A stretch of 15,265 bases of DNA from an uncultured Clostridia bacterium (GCA_900550765.1 URTC01000008.1:1-15265), one strand, 5' to 3'. Positions 6,307-15,029 are shown, counted from the stretch's first letter. The notes: generated from the sequence alone by a model not told the origin. Translations and numbers: made by a program.

Positions 6307-6613
6307 CATTGGACTCACATCTTCCTTTTAGATTTTGTAAATGAAAAGGAGAAGAAACATACGCAACACTCCATAAAAATTTACAAAAAGGGAAAACTAA
6401 ATTATAAAGGAATAGGAACCTTGGTTAGACGGTTATCATTGGACTCCCTCTTTCTTTTTTAAAGTTTGATAAAAATTGCATTTCTGAACATAAGATCATA
6501 CCATCCTTTACAGAAGCTTATTTTATCAAATTACTGTCCCATTGGATTCACGTCTTTCTTTTAAATTTTTAAGGTTAGAAATATTAAATTCCCATTGGAC
6601 TCCCTCTTTCTTT
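6307..6613 (-). repeat. Four direct copies of a 21-23 nt motif in a-b-a-b order
   Basis: Copies lie at 6593-6613, 6540-6561, 6437-6457 and 6307-6329 in minus-strand order. Copies 1 and 3 (type a) read GAAAGAGGGAGTCCAATG at their end. Copies 2 and 4 (type b) have GACGTGAATCCAATG and GATGTGAGTCCAATG and are one base longer. TCCAATG and the A/G-rich lead-in are constant. Start-to-start distances are 53, 103 and 130 bp, and the intervening sequences differ, each containing an inverted repeat. Confidence 0.85.
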
Positions 6614-6627
6614 CTATTTACACTTTC

Positions 6628-6656
6628 ATTATACACGGGAGAAAGTGAAAAGTCAA
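6628..6656 (-). promoter_or_regulatory. Strong minus-strand sigma-A promoter for the repeat RNA
   Basis: On the minus strand, -35 TTGACT (6651-6656), spacer of exactly 17 bp, -10 TATAAT (6628-6633). Predicted start about 6621, just ahead of the first repeat. A CACTTTC/GAAAGTG inverted repeat (6621-6627, 6641-6647) spans the -10. Confidence 0.72.
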
Positions 6657-6670
6657 TATCCAAAATAAAA

Positions 6671-6688
6671 AAATTCTTACAAGAATTT
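6671..6688. promoter_or_regulatory. 18-bp palindrome between divergent promoters
   Basis: AAATTCTT (6671-6678) and AAGAATTT (6681-6688) are perfect inverted repeats around AC. It lies 15 bp upstream of the minus-strand -35 and about 95 bp upstream of the clpB operon -35. Low base complexity makes chance origin possible. The rest of 6690-6783 is AT-rich and holds only a small ATAAAT-A-ATTTAT palindrome at 6762-6774. Confidence 0.35.
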
Positions 6689-6783
6689 ATCACTAAAACA
6701 GCAAAATAAAGCAGAAAAAAATAACGACAAAAGAGATTCGGAATAAAATATATAAAATTCGATAAATAATTTATATAAAATAC

Positions 6784-6812
6784 TTGACAAATTTATTTGA
6801 TTAGATTATAAT
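6784..6812 (+). promoter_or_regulatory. Perfect-consensus sigma-A promoter of the RHH-clpB operon
   Basis: -35 TTGACA (6784-6789), 17-bp spacer, -10 TATAAT (6807-6812), start near 6819. A small inverted repeat, CAAAT/ATTTG (6788-6799), lies between the two boxes and could be an operator. No CIRCE (HrcA) or CtsR heptad repeat is visible, though these control clpB in many Firmicutes. Confidence 0.8.
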
Positions 6813-6866
6813 GAGAACATCAAAAGGGGCAAACGGTCTGAATGCCCGGAATGGAGGAGAGTATCT

Positions 6867-7514
6867 TTGAGTAAGAGTTTATATAGTGTAATGCTGATGG
6901 ATGAGGTAGTACTGGAAATCGATCGGCAGGCGCTGCAGCAGAATACGAACCGTTCCAACCTGATTAACCAGATCCTGGCCGAATATGTCTCCTTTACCAC
7001 GCCGGAGATGCGTATCAGCAATATTTTTAAAACAATAGAGGATTTTATCAATAGCTGTGAAGCGGATATTGTTCCTTACGTTGCACCGCATCAAAGTACC
7101 ATGTCATTAAAAAGCAGCTTGGAATATCGGTATCGACCTACGATTAAATACGATGTAGAGCTGTACCGGGAGCCTGACGGCGGTGCGATCGGTCAGCTGA
7201 GTGTCGTATTCCGCACACAGTCGCCGTCTTTGATTGAGGCAATGAATCGTTTTTTTAAACTGTGGGCGCATGTGGAAAAGAAGCATGGGAGAAATACCGG
7301 TATACGGTATGCTTTATATGAAGGTCGTTTTATCCGCAGTATTACTGTTCCGCAGGATAAGAATTATACCAGTCGCCAAATTGCCGATGCAATTTCAAAT
7401 TATATCCGAATGTTTGATACCGTTATGAAAGGTTATTTAAGCGGTAAATATGACGAAAATGCAATTGAAACCATGTATAAGGAATACCTGGATAAGGGGG
7501 TAGATTTAATATGA
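6867..7514 (+). CDS. Ribbon-helix-helix-like protein coupled to clpB
   Basis: A 215-residue protein. Residues about 5-42 have the pattern of a ribbon-helix-helix (CopG/Arc-type) DNA-binding domain: a short strand (LYSVMLMD), then a helix, NRSNLINQ at the turn, and a second helix ending AEYVSF. The remaining 170 residues form a domain I do not recognise, with a [14 protein letters not shown] segment and a C-terminal helical [13 protein letters not shown] segment. The start is TTG 6867, supported by GGAGGA at 6853-6858 and by the absence of a better ATG; the first ATG (6891) would remove the strand. The stop overlaps the clpB start in ATGA, so translation is coupled. Autorepression of the operon or co-function with ClpB is inference. 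Confidence 0.75.
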   Translation: MSKSLYSVMLMDEVVLEIDRQALQQNTNRSNLINQILAEYVSFTTPEMRISNIFKTIEDFINSCEADIVPYVAPHQSTMSLKSSLEYRYRPTIKYDVELYREPDGGAIGQLSVVFRTQSPSLIEAMNRFFKLWAHVEKKHGRNTGIRYALYEGRFIRSITVPQDKNYTSRQIADAISNYIRMFDTVMKGYLSGKYDENAIETMYKEYLDKGVDLI

Positions 7515-10117
7515 CGGACAAATTTACGCAAAAAACAATGGAAGCAATCCAAACGGCGCACAGAATTGCAATTGAAAATCAAAATATGCAGATTATGCCC
7601 GAGCATATCGTATATGCCTTGGTTGACCAGAACGGGGGGCTGATCGGCAGTCTTTTGAATAAAATGGGCATTGATACCGATAAACTTGCCGCAGCGGTTG
7701 ATGCAGGAATCGAGGGCCTTCCAAAGGTCAGCGGCAGCGGCAGAGAGCCGGACAAAGTGTATATTTCACCGGAAACGGATAAAGTCTTAGCTTCGGCAGA
7801 GAAACTTGCCCAAAAGAACGGAGACGAATATGTTTCGGTAGAACATATCATGCTGGCGATATTACAGAATCCTACCGCAAAGCTTAAGGAGGTTTTTCGT
7901 CAGTTTAATATTACCAAGGAAAACTTTGCAAAAGAGCTCGATAAGGTAAAGGCCGGCCAGAAGGTAACCAGTGATAATCCTGAGGGCACTTATGATGCAT
8001 TGAATAAATACGGTTTTGATCTTGTGGAAAGAGCCAAGGAGGGAAAATTGGACCCTGTAATCGGGCGGGATACGGAAATACGAAATGTAATCCGTATTCT
8101 TTCAAGAAAAACGAAAAATAACCCGGTATTAATCGGTGAGCCGGGCGTAGGTAAGACTGCGATAGCCGAGGGACTCGCGCAGCGGATCGTACGCGGTGAT
8201 GTGCCGGAAGGATTAAAAGAAAAAACGATTTTTTCCCTGGATATGGGCTCACTGATTGCCGGCGCCAAGTTCAGGGGTGAATTTGAAGAGCGGCTGAAAG
8301 CCGTATTGAATGAGATCAAGAGCAGCGAGGGCAGGATTATTCTGTTCATTGATGAGCTGCATACGACCGTAGGTGCCGGAAAGACGGACGGCGCTATGGA
8401 TGCAGGCAACCTGCTGAAGCCGATGCTTGCCCGCGGTGAGCTGCATTGTATTGGTGCAACAACACTGGATGAGTACCGTCAATATATTGAAAAAGATGCC
8501 GCGTTGGAGAGACGGTTCCAGCCGGTACAGGTGGATGAACCTACTGTGGAGGATACCATTTCTATCCTGCGGGGGTTAAAAGAGAAATATGAAATTTTTC
8601 ACGGCGTACAGATTCATGACAATGCTTTAATAGCTGCGGCAACGCTTTCTAATCGCTATATCACCGATCGTTTTCTGCCGGATAAGGCCATTGACCTTGT
8701 GGATGAAGCCTGCGCATTGATACGCACGGAGATTGATTCCATGCCCGCGGAGCTGGACGACGTGCGGCGCCGGATTATGCAGATGGAAATTGAAGAAATG
8801 GCGCTTTCCAAGGAAACAGACACGCTTTCTAAAGAACGGTTGGAGAAACTGAAGGCTGAACTGGCGGAGGCCAGAGAAACATTCAATAGTATGAAAGCAG
8901 CCTGGGAGGCTGATAAACAGGAGATCGATGCGGTAAAAAATATCAAAACAGAGATTGATCAAACACAAAGCGATATTGAGACCGCCCAGCGCAATTATGA
9001 ATATGAGAAAGCCGCAAAGCTTCGGTATTCCGTTTTGCCGGCACTTGAACAAAAGCTGGCAGAAGCACAGAAGAAGAGCGAAGAGCGTGCCGATAAGCCA
9101 AGCAACAGCTTAGTGCGCGATACCGTTACGAAGGAGGAAATTGCGGGTATCGTAGCAAAGTGGACGGGAATTCCCGTGGCAAAGCTGGTGGAAGGAGAGA
9201 GGGAGAAAATTCTGCACTTGGATGAAATTCTGCACCGGCGTGTGGTTGGCCAGGAAGAGGCCGTGACGAAGGTTACCGAGGCGATTCTTCGATCCCGGGC
9301 AGGGATCGGCGACCCGAACCGGCCGATTGGTTCCTTTCTGTTCCTGGGGCCTACGGGTGTGGGAAAAACGGAACTGGCTAAAGCGCTGGCAGAGAGCTTA
9401 TTTGATGATGAACATAATATGATTCGTATCGATATGAGTGAATATATGGAGAAATTCTCTGTTTCCCGTTTGATCGGCGCCCCTCCGGGATATGTGGGCT
9501 ATGATGAGGGCGGCCAGCTGACGGAGGAGGTAAGAAGAAAACCGTATTCAGTAGTACTGTTTGATGAAATTGAAAAGGCACATCCGGATGTTTTCAATAT
9601 TTTACTGCAGGTATTGGACGACGGAAGAATTACCGATTCTCAGGGCCGTACGGTGGATTTTAAAAACACCGTTATCATTCTTACCAGTAATTTGGGTTCT
9701 CAGCTGCTGCTGGAGGGAATCGACGCCAACGGCGAGATATCACAGCAGGCAAAAGAGGGGGTTTCCTCTTTGCTGAAGAATAGTTTCCGGCCGGAATTTT
9801 TGAATCGATTAGATGAAATTGTGTTCTACAAGCCTCTTCGTAAAGAAGATATGGGCCAGATTATTGATATTATGCTTAAACATTTGGAGGCACGGCTTGC
9901 CGATCGTTCTTTAAAGCTGCATATTACCGAAAGAGCAAAAGAGTATATCATAGAACATGGATTTGACCCGATCTATGGCGCCCGACCGTTGAAGCGGTAT
10001 ATCCAGAGCCATGTAGAAACGATGATCGCCCGCACGATTCTTTCAAAAGAACTGAATATCAACGATACGATTACTGTAGATACCGATGAGAGCGGAGTCC
10101 TGCAGGTAACGGTATAA
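7511..10117 (+). CDS. clpB: ATP-dependent disaggregase ClpB
   Basis: An 868-residue, full-length ClpB of the AAA+ Hsp100 family. As a hexamer it pulls polypeptides out of aggregates in the cytosol, working with the DnaK system. The N domain spans about 1-145. NBD1 has Walker A GEPGVGKT (209-216) and Walker B ILFIDE (277-282). The coiled-coil M domain (about 405-525) separates ClpB from ClpA and has the long ClpB length. The linker [17 protein letters not shown] (540-556) is diagnostic. NBD2 has Walker A GPTGVGKT (613-620), GYVGYDEGG (660-668) and Walker B VVLFDE (681-686). ATG 7511 overlaps the upstream TGA by four bases. It shares the promoter at 6784. Confidence 0.97.
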   Translation: MTDKFTQKTMEAIQTAHRIAIENQNMQIMPEHIVYALVDQNGGLIGSLLNKMGIDTDKLAAAVDAGIEGLPKVSGSGREPDKVYISPETDKVLASAEKLAQKNGDEYVSVEHIMLAILQNPTAKLKEVFRQFNITKENFAKELDKVKAGQKVTSDNPEGTYDALNKYGFDLVERAKEGKLDPVIGRDTEIRNVIRILSRKTKNNPVLIGEPGVGKTAIAEGLAQRIVRGDVPEGLKEKTIFSLDMGSLIAGAKFRGEFEERLKAVLNEIKSSEGRIILFIDELHTTVGAGKTDGAMDAGNLLKPMLARGELHCIGATTLDEYRQYIEKDAALERRFQPVQVDEPTVEDTISILRGLKEKYEIFHGVQIHDNALIAAATLSNRYITDRFLPDKAIDLVDEACALIRTEIDSMPAELDDVRRRIMQMEIEEMALSKETDTLSKERLEKLKAELAEARETFNSMKAAWEADKQEIDAVKNIKTEIDQTQSDIETAQRNYEYEKAAKLRYSVLPALEQKLAEAQKKSEERADKPSNSLVRDTVTKEEIAGIVAKWTGIPVAKLVEGEREKILHLDEILHRRVVGQEEAVTKVTEAILRSRAGIGDPNRPIGSFLFLGPTGVGKTELAKALAESLFDDEHNMIRIDMSEYMEKFSVSRLIGAPPGYVGYDEGGQLTEEVRRKPYSVVLFDEIEKAHPDVFNILLQVLDDGRITDSQGRTVDFKNTVIILTSNLGSQLLLEGIDANGEISQQAKEGVSSLLKNSFRPEFLNRLDEIVFYKPLRKEDMGQIIDIMLKHLEARLADRSLKLHITERAKEYIIEHGFDPIYGARPLKRYIQSHVETMIARTILSKELNINDTITVDTDESGVLQVTV

Positions 10118-10125
10118 GTTCAGGC

Positions 10126-10168
10126 AGTCAAGACCGCCGGCAGATAAAGCCGGAGGCCTTGACTTTTT
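10126..10168 (+). terminator. Intrinsic terminator after clpB
   Basis: AGTCAAG (10126-10132) pairs with CTTGACT (10158-10164), and the inner CCGGC (10137-10141) with GCCGG (10149-10153), with two mismatches between. The hairpin is followed by a T-run to 10168. Confidence 0.88.
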
Positions 10169-10244
10169 ACGGATTCTGCCGATATTGGCAAAAATTGCCC
10201 TAAATCGTGGCTATTTTATTTTTATTTACATAAAGGAGGCTGCA

Positions 10245-11471
10245 ATGGAAAAACAGTTAATTACACCGGAAATGGTTGCACCATACCGAAAAATGGTGTT
10301 GGAGCGTATCAGAAAGGAGCATCTTCGTCGGATTCCTCAGCATAATGGACGGCTTTTTCTTATTTCCACTACATATCCCGGCTATTGGCTGGAGCATACC
10401 TTTGATGCACTGGCTTGGGCACAGTCGTATCCCGAGGATGCGGATATCGCCGCTTCGCAGGTTCGCTTTTTTATGGAGCACCAGCGCGAGGACGGCCGCC
10501 TTCCCTGCAATATTATTGACGATAGTATTTTGGAGGGGAGAAATGAAATCCACGTATTCTATACCCAGCTGCAGGAGTGCGTTTCCTTTGCATCGCTGTG
10601 CTATGAGGCTTGGCAGATGAACCCGCAGGAGGATTTGGGGGCGTATTATACCTCCTGCTGCCGGTGGGATGAATGGCTTTGCCGCAATCGTATGACCCGC
10701 GAAACAGGGCTGGTGGAGATGTTCTGCGGTTTTGACAGCGGCCATGATAACAGCAGCCGTCTTTGGAATATGAAGTATCCTACAGGTCCCTGCCGGGAGA
10801 AGGCAGAAAACCTGCCGGAGGGATATCCGATAGGCTGTGATTGCGCGCCGGTTATCGCACCGGATATTAACGCCGTATTTTATGGTTCCCGGCGGGCGCT
10901 GGCACATATGGCAAGAGAATTGAAAAGATTTGATGAGGCCGCTGCGTGGGAGAAAAAAGCCGAGGAAGTAAAGCAGAGACTTTTGGAGATTTGTTTTGAC
11001 CCGAAAACCTGTTTCTTTTACGATGTGGATAAGCATGAGCATAAAATACCGGTAAAGAGTATTTCGATTACTTCCTTGTTTTGTGAACATGTATTGGAAA
11101 AAGATCTGGCGGATGAAATTTATGTCCGGTATTTGGCTAACTCAAAGGAGTTCGGTACGCCATATCCGTTTCCGTCCGTTTCTATTTCCGATCCGACCTG
11201 GCAGCAGCGGCATAAAGGAAATTCCTGGGGATTTTAATCTCAGGGATAGGTGGCGCTGCGTTCTTTGCGCTGGATGGATTTTTACGGCCGCGGAGAAGAG
11301 ATGAACCGCATGATGCGTGCATGGATCTCCGCTTGGTGCCGGGAGGATATTCTTCGCTTTGGACAGGAGCTGCACCCGATAACAGGCGAGCCTTCCGAGT
11401 GTTCCCAGTGGTATTCCAGCTGTATGCTCTATTTCCTGCACGCGCTGCGCCGCTTAGGGCTGGAAGAGTGA
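10245..11471 (+). pseudogene. Six-hairpin glycosidase (MGH1/GH63-like) with two in-frame stops
   Basis: The whole 408-codon frame encodes an (alpha/alpha)6-barrel glycosidase related to MGH1-like and GH63/GH37 enzymes. Visible motifs are YWLEHTFDALAW (47-58), FFMEHQREDGRLP (75-87), GFDSGHDNSSRLW (162-174) and DCAPVIAPDINAVFYGSRRA (199-218). The start follows AAAGGAGG (10233-10240). The frame is cut by TAA (11235-11237) right after GNSWGF, and by TAG (11247-11249) after a conserved-looking SQG. The same frame then continues as VALRSLRWMDFYGR to TGA 11469-11471. No frameshift is needed. A 330-residue truncated product would lack the last helices of the barrel and probably not fold. The glycan substrate is unknown. 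No convincing promoter was seen between the clpB terminator and this gene. Confidence 0.8.
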
Positions 11472-11526
11472 CTACGGCTTAAAGAGCTCTTTCCCAGGTA
11501 ATGCGGCAAGAATTCGGATGCTTTTG

Positions 11527-11557
11527 AAACTTCCTTTTTTAAGGAAGTTTTATTTTT
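11527..11557 (+). terminator. Intrinsic terminator after the six-hairpin glycosidase gene
   Basis: AAACTTCCTT (11527-11536) pairs perfectly with AAGGAAGTTT (11541-11550), followed by TATTTTT. A second small hairpin, CTGTCTT/AAGACAG (11570-11586), lies just downstream without a clear T-run. Confidence 0.85.
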
Positions 11558-11638
11558 GGAGAAAACAGGCTGTCTTTTCAAGACAGAAGGATTATGGATT
11601 TTAAAAATAAAAAATTTTAAAAAAATATCGATTGCCTA

Positions 11639-11667
11639 TTGACTTTCCCGGTTTGAACTCTTACAAT
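11639..11667 (+). promoter_or_regulatory. sigma-A-type promoter of the WbsX-SGNH operon
   Basis: -35 TTGACT (11639-11644), 17-bp spacer, -10 TACAAT (11662-11667), start near 11674. The gene starts 58 nt further on. Confidence 0.72.
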
Positions 11668-11676
11668 AAGGAAAGG

Positions 11677-11704
11677 TGCTGCGGGAGGAATGGTTCCGGC
11701 AGCA
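11677..11704 (+). promoter_or_regulatory. 5'-leader hairpin of the WbsX operon
   Basis: TGCTGC (11677-11682) pairs with GCAGCA (11699-11704), and GGA (11684-11686) with TCC (11695-11697). The stem begins a few bases from the predicted transcript start, so it may protect the mRNA 5' end or be a regulatory fold. It also contains an SD-like GGGAGGAATG decoy with a spurious ATG. Confidence 0.4.
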
Positions 11705-11731
11705 AATTAAGAAAAAAGGCGGTAACTACTT

Positions 11732-12823
11732 ATGGCAAAATATGATGTAGCTTGTTATCATTGGTCCAACTGGCATCCTACAGAATACAATGATATAAAG
11801 CGCGGTAAGGGATGGACGGAGTGGGAATATACCAAGCGTGCGATTCCCCGTTTTCCGGGGCATGCGCAGCCCAAAATTCCCATGTGGGGATATTTGGACG
11901 ATTCTCAAATGGATACGGTGGAGCTCCAGATCAATACTGCGGCTGATCACGGCCTTACGGCGTTTATTTTTGACTGGGGCTATCGGGGGAATAATACCGT
12001 TCTGGAGCAGTTCCTAAAGGCTCCCAGCCGTAGCCGGCTGAAATTCGGCCTGATGCAGTGCGGCGGCGCAAAGGATTATGACGATACCTTGGGAATGTTT
12101 GATTATATTATTAACGAATACTTCAAGCAGCCTAACTACTGGAAAGTGGACGGTGCCTGCTATTATTCCATTTATGAACTGGGTAAACATGTGCATGCCT
12201 GGGGCGGGGTGGAAAAAGCCGCTGAGCTGCTGCAGATTTTCCGCCAAAAGGCCGCGGACGCAGGCTTAAAGATTCATTTAGTAGCGGTGGAGTGGGGACT
12301 GCAGGAGTTCTGCTGCAAGGAACTGGATCCTAAGGAACTGGTTGAAAAGCTGGGCATCGATGCGCTTACAAGTTATGTTTGGGCGCACAATACCGTTCCC
12401 CAGTGGCCCTGCGGCGATTACAGCGAGTGGGCAGAGAGTGCCTATGAAGAGATGAAGAAGATTGAACAAAAATATCCGGTACCGTATCATACGCATGTTT
12501 CTATGGGCTGGGATCCTTCACCGCGCTGTCCGGAAACTATGAAGTATTATGAGGGCGGCCCGCTGATGTATCATACTCTTTCGGGAGAATATGAAATTCA
12601 GCATACGCCGTATTTTTCCTCCATTATTAAAAACAATACGCCGGAGGAATTTCGGCGTGCTTTGCTGGCGGCTAAGCGTCATATGGATGATACCAATCCC
12701 AAAAATAAAATTGTAACGCTATATGCCTGGAACGAGTGGACCGAGGGCGGCTATTTAGAGCCGGATTCGGTAAACGGATACGGGTATTTGGAAGCGATAA
12801 AAAGTGTGTTTGGAGAGAACTGA
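11732..12823 (+). CDS. GH99-like WbsX-family protein, copy A
   Basis: A 363-residue protein of the WbsX family (glycosyltransferase WbsX / glycoside hydrolase family 99-like domain). Signature segments are YHWSNWHPTEYND (9-21), GKGWTEWEYTKRA (25-37), PRFPGHAQPKIPMWGYLDD (39-57), VAVEWG in the middle and WNEWTEGGYLEPD (about 333-345). No signal peptide is seen, so it probably works in the cytosol on imported oligosaccharides. GH99 enzymes are endo-acting mannosidases, but WbsX-type proteins are mostly uncharacterised. The start has AAGGCGG 9 nt upstream. The next WbsX gene begins one base after this stop. Confidence 0.85.
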   Translation: MAKYDVACYHWSNWHPTEYNDIKRGKGWTEWEYTKRAIPRFPGHAQPKIPMWGYLDDSQMDTVELQINTAADHGLTAFIFDWGYRGNNTVLEQFLKAPSRSRLKFGLMQCGGAKDYDDTLGMFDYIINEYFKQPNYWKVDGACYYSIYELGKHVHAWGGVEKAAELLQIFRQKAADAGLKIHLVAVEWGLQEFCCKELDPKELVEKLGIDALTSYVWAHNTVPQWPCGDYSEWAESAYEEMKKIEQKYPVPYHTHVSMGWDPSPRCPETMKYYEGGPLMYHTLSGEYEIQHTPYFSSIIKNNTPEEFRRALLAAKRHMDDTNPKNKIVTLYAWNEWTEGGYLEPDSVNGYGYLEAIKSVFGEN

Positions 12824-12824
12824 T

Positions 12825-13916
12825 ATGAAAAGAGAATATACAGTAGCAGCCTATTACTTTCCCCAGTGGCATCATGATCCTCAGCATGAGGAATTGCTGG
12901 GCTAAAGCAGAGATTGGAGCGAGTGGGACGTGTTAAAATATGCCGTTCCTCGTTTTCCCGGACATAACCAGCCTAAAGTTCCTGTGTGGGGATATTTGGA
13001 TGAATCCGATCCTAAAACCAGTGAAATTCAAATTGACGCGGCGGCAGACCATGGAATCGATGTGTTTATTTATGACTGGTACTGGGATATGAATGGAGAG
13101 GATACCGGTAAATTTTTGCATTCTGCCCTGGAAAAAGGTTTTTTAAAGGCTAAAAACAGAAGCAGAATGAAATTCGGTTTGATGCTGTGCAATCACCGGG
13201 AACTTTCCCGTGAGCGGTGGGAACTGCTGACAGATTATGTGATTGAAAATTATTTTCACCTGCCGGAATATTGGGAGGTGGACGGAGGCAAGTATTTTTC
13301 CCTGTATGAACTTTCTACATTTGTAAAAGGGTTAGGCGGTATGCAGCAGGCGGCTGAGGCCATCGAGTCGTTCCGCAAAAAGGCGGCAGCTAAGGGGTAT
13401 AAGCTGCATATAAACTTTGTAGAATGGGGATTGCAGAATGAGGCATTGACCGGAAGCGATAAAAATAAAGCTGTGGAGATCTGCAAAGGGGATAGTGTTA
13501 CCAGTTATGTGTGGATTCATAACTTTGTACCTAAGGCACCGCTTTATGCGCCGTATGCTGATTGGCGTGACGGTGCAGTCCCCTATTGGGAAAAGTTTAG
13601 AAATACGTTCTCAGTTGAATATTATCCCATTGTTTCTATGGGGTGGGATTCCAGCGGACGCTTTGATCCGCAGGAAGAATATGTGGCGGATCCCAACGGT
13701 GGCTATTATTGTACGATCATGAGTGAGAATACCCCCGAGGAATTTGAAAAGGCTCTGCAGATGAGTAAGGATTTTTTGGATGCCGGCAAAAACCGCAATA
13801 AGATCGTGACCTTGTATGCCTGGAATGAATGGACGGAGGGTGGCTATTTGGAGCCGGAGAAAAAATATGGTTACGGGTACTTAGAAGCCATTAAAAAGGT
13901 ATTCGGCACAAAATAA
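12825..13916 (+). pseudogene. GH99-like WbsX-family protein, copy B, with an in-frame stop
   Basis: A tandem paralog of copy A, 363 codons before the stop. Its full frame begins at ATG 12825 (GGAGAG 7 nt upstream) with AAYYFPQWHHDPQHEELLG, the normal family N-terminus. A TAA at 12903-12905 interrupts it where copy A has Lys in RGKGW; AAA to TAA is one change. After the stop the frame continues undisturbed with SRDWSEWDVLKYAVPRFPGH, FVEWGLQ and WNEWTEGGYLEPE. A GTG at 12930 could give a 328-residue product but lacks an obvious SD site and would drop the first strand and the TEW-type motif. Either it is decaying, or it is read through or restarted. Confidence 0.8.
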
Positions 13917-13962
13917 TAACATATGTGCATCCTTGCATAATTAATAGATACAGGATAAATAA

Positions 13963-14976
13963 ATGAAAGAATATTGTTTTAGAGAAGAGCCCTTTGAAAT
14001 TTACGGCGTACCGCTTTTTAAAAAAAGCGGTATGCTGGAAAGGCTTCCTGCCTCGGTGCGCGAAAGGCTTCCTTCTTTAAAGGACCTTGGCCGGCGCTGC
14101 CCGGGGGCAAGACTTCGTTTCCGCACAAATTCGAAAAGAATAAGTCTCTGCGTAAAATTTGAAAAGCTTACACCAGATGTAGGAATGTCACTGATGTCCG
14201 CACAAAGCGCTAATGTATTTGCCGGACCTATGCAGTCGGCCGATTATATCGGTCTTATTCGTCCCGTCAATTATTATACGGCTGAAGCTGCCGGCGAGGT
14301 CAAAAAAAGCGCAAGGATGGAGGATATAACGATCTTTCTGCCGCGCAATGAAGTGATTACCGATATTATAATAGGACTTGAGTACGATGCATATCTCGAA
14401 CCTCCTACTCCTTATCGCTATTCTTTGCCGATTTTATATTATGGTTCCTCCATCACTGAGGGCGGCTGCTGCAGTAAACCGGCTAACGCGTATAACGCCT
14501 TTATTTCCCGTTGGCTGGATACGGATTACTATAATTTTGGATTTTCCGGTTCGGCCCGCGGCGAACTTGCTATGGCTGATTACATCAATACGATTCCCAA
14601 AAGTATATTAGTGATGGATTATGATCATAATTCTCCCAGTGTTGAGCATTTACAGCAAACACATGAGCCTTTTTTTAAACGGATAAGGGAACACGACAGC
14701 AAACTGCCTGTCGTGCTTCTTACCAGGCCGAACTTTGATTACGGAGACGCGCCTATCCGCAGAGAGATTATTCGAAAAACCTATCAGAATGCAGTGGAAA
14801 AGAACGATAAAAACGTTTATTTTATCGATGGTGAAATGCTTTTCGGTACAGATAACCGCGACGCTTGCACAGCAGATACGATTCATCCCAATGATTTAGG
14901 AATGTATAGAATGGCAAAATGCATCTGTCCGGTAATACAAAAAATTCTGACCAAGCAAAACCAAAAAATCGAATAA
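13963..14976 (+). CDS. SGNH/GDSL-family hydrolase with an N-terminal beta domain
   Basis: A 337-residue protein. The C-terminal half is an SGNH hydrolase: YYGSSITEGG (159-168) carries the block I nucleophile Ser163, GFSGSARGE (193-201) is block II, DYDHNSP (219-225) gives the block III Asn, and DTIHP (305-309) gives the Asp305-His308 pair. The first 150 residues look like the beta domain that precedes many SGNH_hydro-type carbohydrate esterases. Removal of acetyl or other esters from a glycan is inferred from family and neighbours. No signal peptide is evident. ATG 13963 has only a weak AGGAT upstream. It lies 46 bp after WbsX copy B and is the last gene of the operon. Confidence 0.85.
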   Translation: MKEYCFREEPFEIYGVPLFKKSGMLERLPASVRERLPSLKDLGRRCPGARLRFRTNSKRISLCVKFEKLTPDVGMSLMSAQSANVFAGPMQSADYIGLIRPVNYYTAEAAGEVKKSARMEDITIFLPRNEVITDIIIGLEYDAYLEPPTPYRYSLPILYYGSSITEGGCCSKPANAYNAFISRWLDTDYYNFGFSGSARGELAMADYINTIPKSILVMDYDHNSPSVEHLQQTHEPFFKRIREHDSKLPVVLLTRPNFDYGDAPIRREIIRKTYQNAVEKNDKNVYFIDGEMLFGTDNRDACTADTIHPNDLGMYRMAKCICPVIQKILTKQNQKIE

Positions 14977-15029
14977 CATATGACTCTGTTTTTCAGCATT
15001 TTTTGTAAATAAAAAACATTAAAATTATT

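Larger units (their letters stand above)
6172..6621 (-). ncRNA. Candidate repeat-bearing non-coding RNA, about 450 nt
   Basis: A minus-strand unit has a strong promoter (6628-6656) and a strong terminator (6182-6206 stem, T-run to 6172) but no sizeable open frame. It carries four copies of a repeat ending GAGUCCAAUG, separated by stem-loops. TTTGATAAAA pairs with TTTTATCAAA (6464-6473, 6531-6540) around an inner TTCTG/CAGAA stem. TTTTGTAAAT pairs with ATTTACAAAA (6333-6342, 6379-6388). An 8-bp TTCTATTG hairpin lies at 6244-6262. The AUG ending each repeat opens frames of only 3, 3, 4 and 14 codons, so a coding role is unlikely. I do not recognise the RNA class. Transcription is inferred, not shown. 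Confidence 0.5.

Noticed and set aside
6307..6613. CRISPR array from the four repeats
   Set aside because: Intervals are unequal (53, 103 and 130 bp start to start), intervening sequences hold their own hairpins, and no cas genes are present.
6307..6616. Four tiny translated ORFs starting at the AUG that ends each repeat
   Set aside because: Frames last only 3, 3, 4 and 14 codons, and the SD-like purines vary between copies while TCCAATG does not, so selection for translation is not indicated.
6660..6866. CIRCE or CtsR operator upstream of clpB
   Set aside because: Neither the TTAGCACTC/GAGTGCTAA repeat nor a tandem GGTCAAA heptad is present.
10245..13916. Genome-wide stop-codon reassignment to explain in-frame TAA/TAG
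   Set aside because: Neighbouring genes end properly at TAA, TAG and TGA, with terminators close behind.
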